A DNA stretch of 21,208 nucleotides from Rhodospirillaceae bacterium UBA4468 (lineage in GTDB: Bacteria; Pseudomonadota; Alphaproteobacteria; Rhodospirillales; Casp-alpha2): contig DGOK01000059.1 in NCBI GenBank assembly GCA_002389385.1, forward strand, positions 1 through 21,208. The letters run 5' to 3'. Position numbers and translations under genes: made by a program. Below are positions 14,832 through 21,208 of the stretch, in pieces (within the stretch, counting starts at the first letter, position 1; each line of letters begins with the position of its first letter). The notes under the pieces were generated by a model. It was not told the origin of the DNA. It ran no database searches and saw nothing but the letters and a program-made list of their open reading frames with translations.

Positions 14832-15849
14832 TAAACATCTAGCGAAGCCGTCTTCGCGATTATCTATTATCCTGAGTATCATCACGCTTTTTGTCCTGAG
14901 CGGCTGCGCCCCTCAGCTGATTGATCCAGGTCCTTTAAAATGGACCCCCGAACTTCATCCAACACATTTTGCGACCCGTGATGGCTTGTCACTGCCTTAC
15001 CAGTCATGGTCCGCCAAAGACGAAAAGCCCAAGGCCATTCTCGTCGCCCTGCATGGCTTTAATGACTATTCCGCATTTTTCGAAGACCCCGCCACGTTCA
15101 TGCAAGCCCATGGCATCACCAGCTATGCCTATGATCAACGCGGGTTTGGCGGCGCCGGGTTCCGGGGGCGGTGGTTTGAGAACGCACGATATCGCATGGA
15201 TGCCCGGGACTTCACGCAGCTCATTGCGGAAAAGCATCCCGGCATCCCGCTTTATATTTTAGGCGAAAGCATGGGCGGTGCCGTTGCGATGACCATGCTC
15301 AGCGAACAGGACGCCCCTTGGGTGACAGGGGCTATCTTGTCCGCGCCGGCCGTGTGGGGCCGGGAGTCCATGCCGTGGGCCCAGAGCGCTTTATTATGGC
15401 TGAGCGCGCATACCATGCCGAGCGTACCCATGTCTGGGCGGGGTTTAAAAATTCAACCCAGTGACAATATTGAAATGCTCATCGCACTGGGGCGTGATCC
15501 TTTAATCATCAAAGGTACACGGGTCGATGCCATTAATGGTCTGGTTGATCTCATGGATGATGCTTTGGCTGCATCACGCACATTCAGCGCACGATCACTG
15601 ATCTTGTATGGCGGGCGTGATGAAATCGTCAAAGCGGGTCCGACACGCATGATGTTTGAGCGGCTGCCTAAAGACGCCAAAGACAAACATCAAATCGCGA
15701 TTTACCCAAAGGCTTATCATATGTTGCTGCGTGACCTTGATGCCAAAACCGTTTGGACAGACATCATTGCCTGGACAGACAGCCCCGATACACGTTTGCC
15801 TAGCGGTGCAGACAAACGTGCTGAGGAATATTTGTCATCAAGCCAATAA
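14815..15849 (+). CDS. Lipoprotein alpha/beta hydrolase (monoacylglycerol lipase/lysophospholipase-like)
   Basis: A 344-residue serine hydrolase of the Hydrolase_4 (monoglyceride lipase/PldB) type. The N-terminus has a basic stretch, a hydrophobic segment and a lipobox LSGC with Cys31, so it should be a lipoprotein; Ala at +2 favours the outer membrane. The catalytic triad is visible: Ser152 in LGESMGGA, Asp269 in YGGRDEIV and His302 in YHMLLRDL. The oxyanion region is ALHGFNDYS. It starts at ATG 14815 or the adjacent ATG 14818, inside the end of the ABC ATPase gene, so the two are probably translated together. It ends two bases from the convergent solute-binding gene. The substrate is inferred only from the family. 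Confidence 0.9.
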   Translation: MMRGYDKHLAKPSSRLSIILSIITLFVLSGCAPQLIDPGPLKWTPELHPTHFATRDGLSLPYQSWSAKDEKPKAILVALHGFNDYSAFFEDPATFMQAHGITSYAYDQRGFGGAGFRGRWFENARYRMDARDFTQLIAEKHPGIPLYILGESMGGAVAMTMLSEQDAPWVTGAILSAPAVWGRESMPWAQSALLWLSAHTMPSVPMSGRGLKIQPSDNIEMLIALGRDPLIIKGTRVDAINGLVDLMDDALAASRTFSARSLILYGGRDEIVKAGPTRMMFERLPKDAKDKHQIAIYPKAYHMLLRDLDAKTVWTDIIAWTDSPDTRLPSGADKRAEEYLSSSQ

Positions 15850-15851
15850 GC

Positions 15852-16577
15852 TCAGGATTTTACGACGGCAAGCTTGCCCGTTACACCGTGCTTATCAATC
15901 AACTCTTGTACAAAGCCGCTCGCGCATACTTCAGTTAGATAATCCTGGAGAAACGTATAAAGCGCTTTGTTCTCAGGCTTTGTACCAATCGCTTGCTGAA
16001 CTGACGTATATTTGCCATCCAGAACGCGTGATCCAGGCATATTCACAGCATTCTCTTTCAATGCAGGCACAAGACCAGCAAGGGCATCCAGCTTTTCTTC
16101 TTGGAATAACTTAAATGCACCCGGCAAGCCTTCTGCACGGTGCAGCTCTGCATACTTAAGCGTACGTGATAGATAAAGATCATACGCTGCACGCGCTGAT
16201 ACGGCGACATTTACGCCCGGTTTATCAACATCTTCAACTGTTTGCAGCGGAGAGCCTTCAGGCACAAGATAGGTTGCTTCGATTTCCACATAAGCCTTAC
16301 AGAAGGTAATCTTTTCAGCGCGTTTTGGCTCAACCGCAATCAACGCGATATCCCAAGCGTCTTCGGTGACAGCATCAGCAACCTCACCAGGTGTCGCAAA
16401 TGTCACGTATTCAACATCAACACCAAGCCGCCGTGCAATCTCTGCCCCCATATCCGGGGATATCCCCTCCGGACCACCGTTCGCACTCTTTCCTGTTACC
16501 AAGAGAATGTTGCCCAAATTTACACCAATACGAAGTGTGCCGGGTTTACTGAGTTCTGACAGGATTGATGTATCCAC
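15852..16577 (-). CDS. Solute-binding protein family 3 domain protein without a signal peptide
   Basis: A 241-residue protein with the bacterial solute-binding family 3 fold used for amino-acid uptake. Its core reads GTLRIGVNLGN, GISPDMGAEIARRLGVDVEYV, then DIALIAVEPKRAEKITFCKAYVEIEATYLV, which matches lobe 1 and the hinge. A second lobe follows, ending in VQELIDKHGV. It begins at GTG 16577, eight bases after a strong GGAGGA site, and the domain starts within 15 residues. There is no room for a signal peptide, so it appears cytoplasmic. No ABC permease or ATPase of the amino-acid type is nearby. It may be a soluble sensor or enzyme of the same fold. Confidence 0.85.
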   Translation of the reverse strand: MDTSILSELSKPGTLRIGVNLGNILLVTGKSANGGPEGISPDMGAEIARRLGVDVEYVTFATPGEVADAVTEDAWDIALIAVEPKRAEKITFCKAYVEIEATYLVPEGSPLQTVEDVDKPGVNVAVSARAAYDLYLSRTLKYAELHRAEGLPGAFKLFQEEKLDALAGLVPALKENAVNMPGSRVLDGKYTSVQQAIGTKPENKALYTFLQDYLTEVCASGFVQELIDKHGVTGKLAVVKS

Positions 16578-16585
16578 TGATTGGT

Positions 16586-16593
16586 TCCTCCCT
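16586..16593 (-). promoter_or_regulatory. Strong ribosome binding site fixing the GTG start of the solute-binding-type gene
   Basis: On the minus strand this reads AGGGAGGA, eight bases before GTG 16577. It makes a longer N-terminus unlikely and so supports the lack of a signal peptide. Confidence 0.75.
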
Positions 16594-16615
16594 AAGGAAT
16601 TTAGAATTGTATATT

Positions 16616-16644
16616 GTTATAGTCCGTTATCCTTGATGTGTGAA
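16616..16644 (-). promoter_or_regulatory. Putative promoter of the solute-binding-type gene
   Basis: On the minus strand, TTCACA (16644-16639) and TATAAC (16621-16616) are 17 bases apart, about 40 bases before the GTG start. This is a reasonable sigma-70-like match. Confidence 0.4.
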
Positions 16645-16653
16645 CTCAATGTC

Positions 16654-16668
16654 ATGATTTCAAATCAT
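16654..16668. promoter_or_regulatory. Perfect palindrome, possible operator
   Basis: ATGATTT-C-AAATCAT is a 7+1+7 inverted repeat in the 299-bp divergent region between the solute-binding-type gene and the helicase. It lies about ten bases upstream of the predicted -35 of the minus-strand promoter, a position suited to a dimeric regulator. Confidence 0.4.
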
Positions 16669-16788
16669 CATGTCTGGTCATTTTGAGGAATTTAATCTCT
16701 TTGCTTGTGATTGACCTTTTGTTTGTTGATTTGTTCGCCCTTTACGCCGAAGCCCACACAAAGTACAACCCGATCAACATAACTTGAT

Positions 16789-16876
16789 CCGCCGCTCCTT
16801 TAATGGCGGCAACGTGCGCCCTCAAACTGAATTTCTGTGGCCTGACGCACGAAACCGATACTCCGAAAGAAGAACA
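16789..16876 (+). promoter_or_regulatory. Structured 5' leader of the DEAD-box helicase mRNA
   Basis: Three successive foldable elements end at the start codon. The first is GCCGCT/GGCGGC (16791-16796 with 16805-16810) around CCTTTAAT. The second is CGTGCG/CGCACG (16813-16818 with 16846-16851) around a 27-base internal part with further pairing. The third is CTCC-GAAA-GAAG (16861-16872), a GAAA tetraloop with one mismatch, just before ATG 16877. Helicases of this kind are often cold-inducible and controlled by leader structure. A role as a thermosensor or autoregulatory leader is inference. Confidence 0.45.
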
Positions 16877-18793
16877 ATGACTGAATTCGAAGGCGTACTT
16901 TCCACGCTCGCACAAGCGTTGAACAAACGCGGCTATACCACGCTCACCCCTGTACAGCAGGCCATTATCGCCCCAAAGCTAAAGGATGCAGACACCCTTG
17001 TATCCGCGCAGACTGGATCAGGTAAAACGGTCGCATTTGGCATGGCGATCGCGCCTACGCTGCTTGGTGACACTGAGCAATTCTCACAGACCCCATCCCC
17101 GCTGGCACTCGTTGTTGCGCCTACGCGGGAATTGGCATTACAGGTCAAACGTGAATTAGAATGGCTTTATGAGATGACCGGTGCCGCATTTGCGTCCTGT
17201 GTTGGCGGGATGGATATGCGCGAAGAACGTCGCGCCCTGCAACGTGGCGCCCATATTGTCGTCGGCACCCCAGGCAGATTAAGAGATCATATCGAACGCG
17301 GTTCATTCAACACAACGCGCCTCAAGGCCGTTGTTCTGGATGAAGCCGACGAAATGCTCGACCTCGGTTTCCGGGATGATCTTGAGCATATCCTCGATTC
17401 CTCTCCCAAAGATCGCCGCACACTGATGTTTTCCGCAACGGTACCACGGTCTATCGAAACACTGGCAAAACGCTATCAGCGCGATGCCGTCCGCGTCGAG
17501 ACAGCGGCTGGGCAAAAACAGCATCTCGACATCGAATATCGTGCCCTGACCGTTGCCCCGAATGACGAAGAGAACGCCATCGTTAACGTTCTTCGTTATT
17601 TCGATGCAAAGAACGCACTCGTTTTTTGCTCCACACGTGCTGCCGTCAATCGGATTACCAGCCGGTTTAACAACCGGGGCTTCTCAGTTGTCGCACTTTC
17701 TGGCGAACTCAGTCAGAACGAACGTACTCATGCATTGCAAGCGATGCGTGATGGTCGCGCACGTGTATGTATTGCAACCGATGTTGCCGCGCGTGGTATT
17801 GACCTGCCTAATCTGGAATTGGTCATTCACGCAGATATTCCAAAGAACCGTGAAATTCTCCTACATAGAAGTGGTCGAACCGGGCGTGCCGGGCGTAAGG
17901 GCGTTTGTGCATTGATCGTGCCCCATAACGCGCGCAAGCGAACTGTTCGCCTGTTAAGCGGTGCAAACATTGATGCTGTATGGGCAAATCCACCGACGGC
18001 CGAAGACGTTATGGCTAAAGATCATGAACGCCTGCTGTCAGACCCGTCCTTAACCGAGCCGCTCAGCGATATCGAAAAAACGTTCGCTGAGGAACTCTTG
18101 TCCCGGCACAGTGCCGAGCACGTTGCCGCCGCCTTTGTGCGTCAACATTTTGCTGAGCAAGCAGCACCCGAAGAGCTTCTGGATACCGCAGCACCTGAAC
18201 GCCCACCTAGACAACGCGATGATTTTAAAAACGGCGTCTGGTTCTCATTGTCAGTTGGACGCAATGAATCAGCTGAGCCTCGTTGGCTTTTACCAATGCT
18301 TTGCCGCGCCGGGCATATTACAAAACACGACATCGGTGCGATCCGTGTCCAACAGGTTGAAACATTTATTGAGCTTGCACCCGGATGCGTCGAGCAGTTT
18401 CTTACGGCCCTCGGCCCTGAAGCGAAAATGGAAAATAGCATTTACGTCAAACAGCTAGACGGCGTGCCGGACCTGAATCGCGGCCCCCGTGAAGACAGGG
18501 ACAGCGCCCCACGGGCAAAGAAGAAGCCGTATTCATCAGACAAACCTCGTGCCAAAAAAGAGTCTTCCTCTGAAACTCCTTTTGTACGTGGTGATGCGGA
18601 GCCAAGGCGCAAACGTACGCCAACATCCAGTGATAAACCTGAGGGGAAAAAGCCTTGGGATAAATCTTCGAAAAAGCCAAAGAATAAAAAGCTAAAACTT
18701 AAGCCAGGCAAATCCGGGGGTTCCAGTTCAAAGCCAAGCCGTGCAGATCGAGCAGGTTCTGCACCTTTGAAACGGAAAAAACCAAAGACTTAA
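16877..18793 (+). CDS. DEAD-box RNA helicase with DbpA-type RNA-binding domain and basic tail
   Basis: A 638-residue ATP-dependent RNA helicase, probably for ribosome assembly or mRNA unwinding (DeaD/CsdA-like). Motifs in order: Q motif TLTPVQQAI, motif I AQTGSGKT (44-51), Ia PTREL (81-85), Ib TPGR (130-133), II DEAD (154-157), III SAT (185-187), V ATDVAARGID near 300, and VI HRSGRTGRAG (329-338). Residues about 450-520 match the DbpA C-terminal RNA-binding domain (GVWFSLSVGR and VQQVETFIEL). From about 535 the tail is Lys/Arg/Ser/Pro-rich and disordered, likely RNA-binding. I use ATG 16877, because the open frame upstream to TTG 16784 overlaps the structured leader and adds no domain sequence. 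It ends four bases before the end of the convergent ligase gene. Confidence 0.94.
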   Translation: MTEFEGVLSTLAQALNKRGYTTLTPVQQAIIAPKLKDADTLVSAQTGSGKTVAFGMAIAPTLLGDTEQFSQTPSPLALVVAPTRELALQVKRELEWLYEMTGAAFASCVGGMDMREERRALQRGAHIVVGTPGRLRDHIERGSFNTTRLKAVVLDEADEMLDLGFRDDLEHILDSSPKDRRTLMFSATVPRSIETLAKRYQRDAVRVETAAGQKQHLDIEYRALTVAPNDEENAIVNVLRYFDAKNALVFCSTRAAVNRITSRFNNRGFSVVALSGELSQNERTHALQAMRDGRARVCIATDVAARGIDLPNLELVIHADIPKNREILLHRSGRTGRAGRKGVCALIVPHNARKRTVRLLSGANIDAVWANPPTAEDVMAKDHERLLSDPSLTEPLSDIEKTFAEELLSRHSAEHVAAAFVRQHFAEQAAPEELLDTAAPERPPRQRDDFKNGVWFSLSVGRNESAEPRWLLPMLCRAGHITKHDIGAIRVQQVETFIELAPGCVEQFLTALGPEAKMENSIYVKQLDGVPDLNRGPREDRDSAPRAKKKPYSSDKPRAKKESSSETPFVRGDAEPRRKRTPTSSDKPEGKKPWDKSSKKPKNKKLKLKPGKSGGSSSKPSRADRAGSAPLKRKKPKT

Positions 18794-18839
18794 CGGCTTA
18801 TACGGCAGGCTCAGGCTTGACCATTTCCGTTATTTTTTT
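18791..18839 (+). terminator. Possible terminator of the helicase transcript
   Basis: TAACGG (18791-18796) pairs with CCGTTA (18827-18832), followed at once by seven T residues. The loop is long (30 bases) with little inner pairing, so it is a weak candidate. It lies within the last codons of the convergent ligase gene. Confidence 0.3.
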
Positions 18840-19418
18840 ACGTTGAAGTTTACCACCTGCAGTGCGGGGTAATTTGCGGACGAATATAAGCTTGGTATTG
18901 CCAAAAAAACTTAGCACCAATCCTGGAAGCTTTTGCTTTATCTCATTCTTGCCGTCTGTATCTTTTGGCACGATGACAACAACGGCATGATGAACGTCTT
19001 CATCGTCCGCTAGTGTGACGACGCAAACCTCACGAATGGGCAAAGCTGCGAGCAGGCTATTCTCGATCTCTTGCGGCGCGTATTTGATCCCCTTGATATT
19101 CAGAAGGTCATCTGCCCGCCCGATAAGCTTCAACATACGGTGATCTTTTAAAACACCAATGTCTCCCGGATAGAACCAACCATTCTTGAACATTTTCTGC
19201 GTTGCTTCTGGGTTGTTAATATACCTGCTCACACAGCCTGAAGATCGCACCCTTATCCAACCCGGCTCGCCAACAACAGGTTCGTCGTCATCATTCACGG
19301 TTTGCACATCAACACCTGGCAACAAAACGCCAACACCCTCCTCGTTCATCGTACTGATGGTCGAGCACTCATTCGCGCCATAGGTCTCAGAAAAATAGCT
19401 GGCGAGAGCATGTAACAC
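18798..19418 (-). CDS. ANL ligase, C-terminal fragment
   Basis: The 206-codon part after the internal TGA, opening at a non-ATG start in the same frame as the N-terminal half. It holds the YGANE motif, the hinge region and the small C-terminal domain with the catalytic Lys. Without the ATP loop it could not adenylate a substrate alone. Confidence 0.5.
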   Translation of the reverse strand: MLHALASYFSETYGANECSTISTMNEEGVGVLLPGVDVQTVNDDDEPVVGEPGWIRVRSSGCVSRYINNPEATQKMFKNGWFYPGDIGVLKDHRMLKLIGRADDLLNIKGIKYAPQEIENSLLAALPIREVCVVTLADDEDVHHAVVVIVPKDTDGKNEIKQKLPGLVLSFFGNTKLIFVRKLPRTAGGKLQRKKITEMVKPEPAV

Positions 19419-19424
19419 GCGTGT

Positions 19425-20297
19425 TCAAACCGCTTCAGAAACAGCCGAGCCAATCGTCAGTAATCTTAAATTGGTTGGCTTTACATAATCTTCTGGCAAA
19501 GAATCCAACACCTGCATCAAGCCATGAAGCAAGAGAGATACATGTTTGATTTCATATTTTGAAAGCGCATCCGCCGCATTGACCCGGGTATCGTAAACAC
19601 ACGTCTCTCCAGCATGAATGCATGTCGTTACCGCCGCTTGGATGGCACTGACATTGAAGCCCATTGTCACAAAGTAACGCGATTGACGTATAAAGCCGCC
19701 CCTGAATTGTGCGTTATTATATATAAAGTCCTGATTTTCAAAGCTCCTGAACATATATTTCATTTTACCCGTCGTGCCTGAGCTTTTAAGGATACGGCAA
19801 TGGCTACGAGCGCTAATATCGGCCTGCGCAAAGGATGTTCTCAGCTGCATGTTCATTACAAGCTTTAGCCATTTCTTATCCATCACATGTGTTTTTTCTG
19901 CATTCAACGGGGCCTTTCCGGAAAACGTCATGACCCAATCGAGGGTTTCTGGAATTTCCTTCAGGCACCAGGCTTCGTCTTCGATGTACGACATTGTCGC
20001 TACACCAGAAGCCTCCATGGCCAAGAGTGTCACCCGGTGAAGATAAAAGCTGCCGAGTTGAGTATGTACGGGCAGAAATTCAATCGCCACGGACTGACCG
20101 GGCTCAAACTTAAATACACGTAAGGCTATGATCATTTTGCAAATATCGCGGTAGAAAACCGCATAACTAAATGCCTTACCTTGGTCGATCACGGCAATAT
20201 TAACGGGTACCCGAACCGCATAATAAGCAATGTGGTGCAAAGTAATTGGGTAGTTGCCCTGCAGGTCACTATCGTTCATCTCGGGCATTTTAATCAC
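19425..20297 (-). CDS. ANL ligase, N-terminal fragment
   Basis: The 290-residue part before the internal TGA. It has the substrate-domain fold and the SSGTTGKMK loop but ends at the AMP-site strand (GSAVSEAV), so it lacks the rest of the active site. GTG 20297 is the longest start; ATG 20279 (MNDSDLQGNYP) is equally plausible. Confidence 0.55.
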   Translation of the reverse strand: MIKMPEMNDSDLQGNYPITLHHIAYYAVRVPVNIAVIDQGKAFSYAVFYRDICKMIIALRVFKFEPGQSVAIEFLPVHTQLGSFYLHRVTLLAMEASGVATMSYIEDEAWCLKEIPETLDWVMTFSGKAPLNAEKTHVMDKKWLKLVMNMQLRTSFAQADISARSHCRILKSSGTTGKMKYMFRSFENQDFIYNNAQFRGGFIRQSRYFVTMGFNVSAIQAAVTTCIHAGETCVYDTRVNAADALSKYEIKHVSLLLHGLMQVLDSLPEDYVKPTNLRLLTIGSAVSEAV

Positions 20298-20481
20298 TAA
20301 CCGTCAAATAATAACCGCACGTATCAACATAGCTGTCTGATGTTATCAATATCTCCTGAAATGAACCACACAGATTAAGCCTACGGGAGATCAAACGCAC
20401 AAGCGCCGTGAGCTTAATAACAGGCGCACTTGCTTAGCTTTACTATTAAAAACCATCAAAATGTAGGTTTTTGATTTTAGC
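20298..20481. other. Intergenic stretch with weak hairpins
   Basis: No gene is seen. Two inverted repeats are visible. AAAAACC (20448-20454) pairs with GGTTTTT (20466-20472), just downstream of the broken lipoprotein gene on the minus strand, and could be its weak terminator. GCGCC and GGCGC around 20403-20427 form a second, short stem. Neither is strong. Confidence 0.3.
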
Positions 20482-21208
20482 TCAATTATGAGAGGTCATC
20501 GTTTGTAATATTCGGTCAACTTGCACAAGCGTTTCTCGGGGCAAGCCCTTTCCAGTTAGGACAAAATGGATCACCCCTGGGTTTCTTTCATCATAAATGT
20601 CGCCAAATTTTCGAACACCATCTTGCTGCAACGATTTGTGACCGTTGAAGGGTTTTTGGGAACATTAGATAGACAAAGCTTATCAGACTTCACACTCCAA
20701 TTGGCGTTGAAATTCTCTCGTATCGAGCTAACATAATGACTTTAATCATACTCGATTTTGATGTTGGCGGTTCCATCATTTCGAAAATCAATTTTTATTT
20801 CAGAACGTGTTTGATGGCCGACAAACCCTGATGGTTCACAACTTTGTATCGAACCAGAAGCCGTAGATTCTTGAAGTAAACTAGCAAGAATTCTGCCATC
20901 AATGTCTTCCGTAACTCGAGGGGCGATTAATTCAGCATTAGCATTCAACGGGGCACTGCTTGTCTGCTCAGGAGTGACGCTCGATGCCGTTTTGATAGAT
21001 GTTAGGCCTGCACTTGCGCCTGAACCGAAATTGATGCTGCATTTTTTTGAACCTACATCTGACCGATTGCCTCTCTCTCACCTTTCAGGCGTGCATACTC
21101 TTGTGCCTGGGCCCCATCGCCACCTTCCAGTAACAAGAGGGTAGGCTGATTGGATGTCATCTGGTTGGCTTGCGCAGCCGAACAATATAGCTGACGCAGC
21201 TAAAACGA
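20482..21208 (-). pseudogene. Decayed lipoprotein gene, N-terminus beyond the window edge
   Basis: Minus-strand coding sense can be followed through several frames. From the right edge, VLAASAILFGCASQPDD is the end of a lipoprotein signal with lipobox LFGC (Cys codon 21174-21176). A second frame then gives LLLLEGGDGAQAQEYARLKG, resembling a small alphaproteobacterial lipoprotein family, and meets TAG at 21053-21055. A third frame (about 21050-20742) gives CSINFGSGASAGLTSIKTA and on to NIKIEYD, where TAA stands. That frame then continues as SHYVSSIREN to SDKLCLSNVPKNP, and the end (PFNGHKSLQQDGVRKFGD to the TGA at 20482-20484) lies in another frame. One added A at the A7 run (21041-21047), and one at the A5 run near 20652, would restore phase at the last two shifts. 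The isolated 68-codon frame at 20742-20948 is part of this gene. Confidence 0.65.

Larger units (their letters stand above)
18798..20297 (-). pseudogene. AMP-forming acyl/aryl-CoA ligase-like (ANL superfamily) gene split by one TGA
   Basis: The frame runs from GTG 20297 (or ATG 20288/20279) to TAA 18798 and is interrupted only by TGA at 19425-19427; readthrough gives about 499 residues, normal for the family. ANL enzymes make an acyl-adenylate and pass it to CoA or a carrier. Core motifs span the break: SSGTTGKMKYMF (ATP loop, A3) and IGSAVSEAV before it; YGANE (A5), FYPGDIGVL (A7), GRADDLLNIKGIKYAPQEIE (A8) and RTAGGKLQRKKI with the catalytic Lys (A10) after it. The context around the stop is GTT-TGA-ACA; a C-to-T change of CGA (Arg) would explain it. 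No other lesion is evident, so decay is recent or the stop is an error. The substrate is unknown. Confidence 0.8.

Noticed and set aside
16784..16876. In-frame N-terminal extension of the helicase from TTG 16784 (31 residues)
   Set aside because: It coincides with the structured leader, has no ribosome site and adds no helicase sequence. ATG 16877 is directly followed by the normal N-terminus.
19425..19427. Selenocysteine insertion at the TGA in the ANL ligase
   Set aside because: The site is not a known selenocysteine position, ANL enzymes do not use a catalytic Cys there, and no clear stem-loop follows the codon.
21069..21080. (GA)4 tract as the cause of the lipoprotein frame change
   Set aside because: Removing one GA unit would join the frames, but the sequence after the tract in the second frame (EREAIGQM then VQK) fits the lipoprotein family better, so the later A7 run is the likelier lesion.
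20902..21144. 80-codon plus-strand frame at the right edge
   Set aside because: The minus strand carries the recognisable lipoprotein remnant here; the plus frame is its shadow.
1..21208. CRISPR arrays, insertion sequences, toxin-antitoxin or phage modules
   Set aside because: No regularly spaced repeats, transposase or integrase motifs, or small toxin-like gene pairs were seen on either strand.

Overview
The window looks like chromosomal DNA from an alphaproteobacterium of roughly 50% GC. Evidence is the mix of class II DAHP synthase, glutamine-dependent NAD synthase, the cysS and cimA-trmJ neighbourhood, a Coq7-type ubiquinone hydroxylase, and a DEAD-box helicase with a DbpA-type domain and a basic tail. 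A Rhodospirillales-like lineage is plausible, but the sequence alone does not settle it.

Layout. 1-1816 (+): the 3' part of a class II DAHP synthase gene, then nicotinate phosphoribosyltransferase (pncB). 1827-2948 (-): two unrecognised proteins in one reading frame. 3051-6106 (+): nadE and cysS, joined by a TGATG overlap. 6109-6708 (-): a small formyltransferase. 6930-9254 (+): a HisKA-PAS-PAS-GGDEF-EAL signalling gene cut by three in-frame TAA codons. 9371-11753 (+): cimA and a TrmJ-type tRNA methyltransferase. 13424-11750 (-): a tight operon of a DedA/YqaA membrane protein, DsbB and Coq7. 13566-13652 (+): tRNA-Leu(CAA), followed by a 100-bp palindromic repeat. 13860-15849 (+): an ABC ATPase overlapping a lipoprotein alpha/beta hydrolase. 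16577-15852 (-): a solute-binding-type protein with no signal peptide. 16877-18793 (+): a DEAD-box RNA helicase behind a structured leader. 20297-18798 (-): an AMP-forming ligase split by one TGA. 21208-20482 (-): a broken lipoprotein gene that continues past the window edge.

How it fits together. Most of the window is housekeeping: the aromatic amino acid pathway entry, NAD synthesis (pncB and nadE), tRNA charging and modification, isoleucine synthesis through citramalate, ubiquinone synthesis and envelope disulfide formation. Between these blocks sit genes in decay: the c-di-GMP gene in the middle and the last 2.4 kb. I see no mobile element, CRISPR array or defence system. The points most worth checking are the helicase leader, the broken c-di-GMP gene with its kinase-less HisKA segment, the five very tight convergent junctions, the leaderless solute-binding protein, and the decayed right flank.
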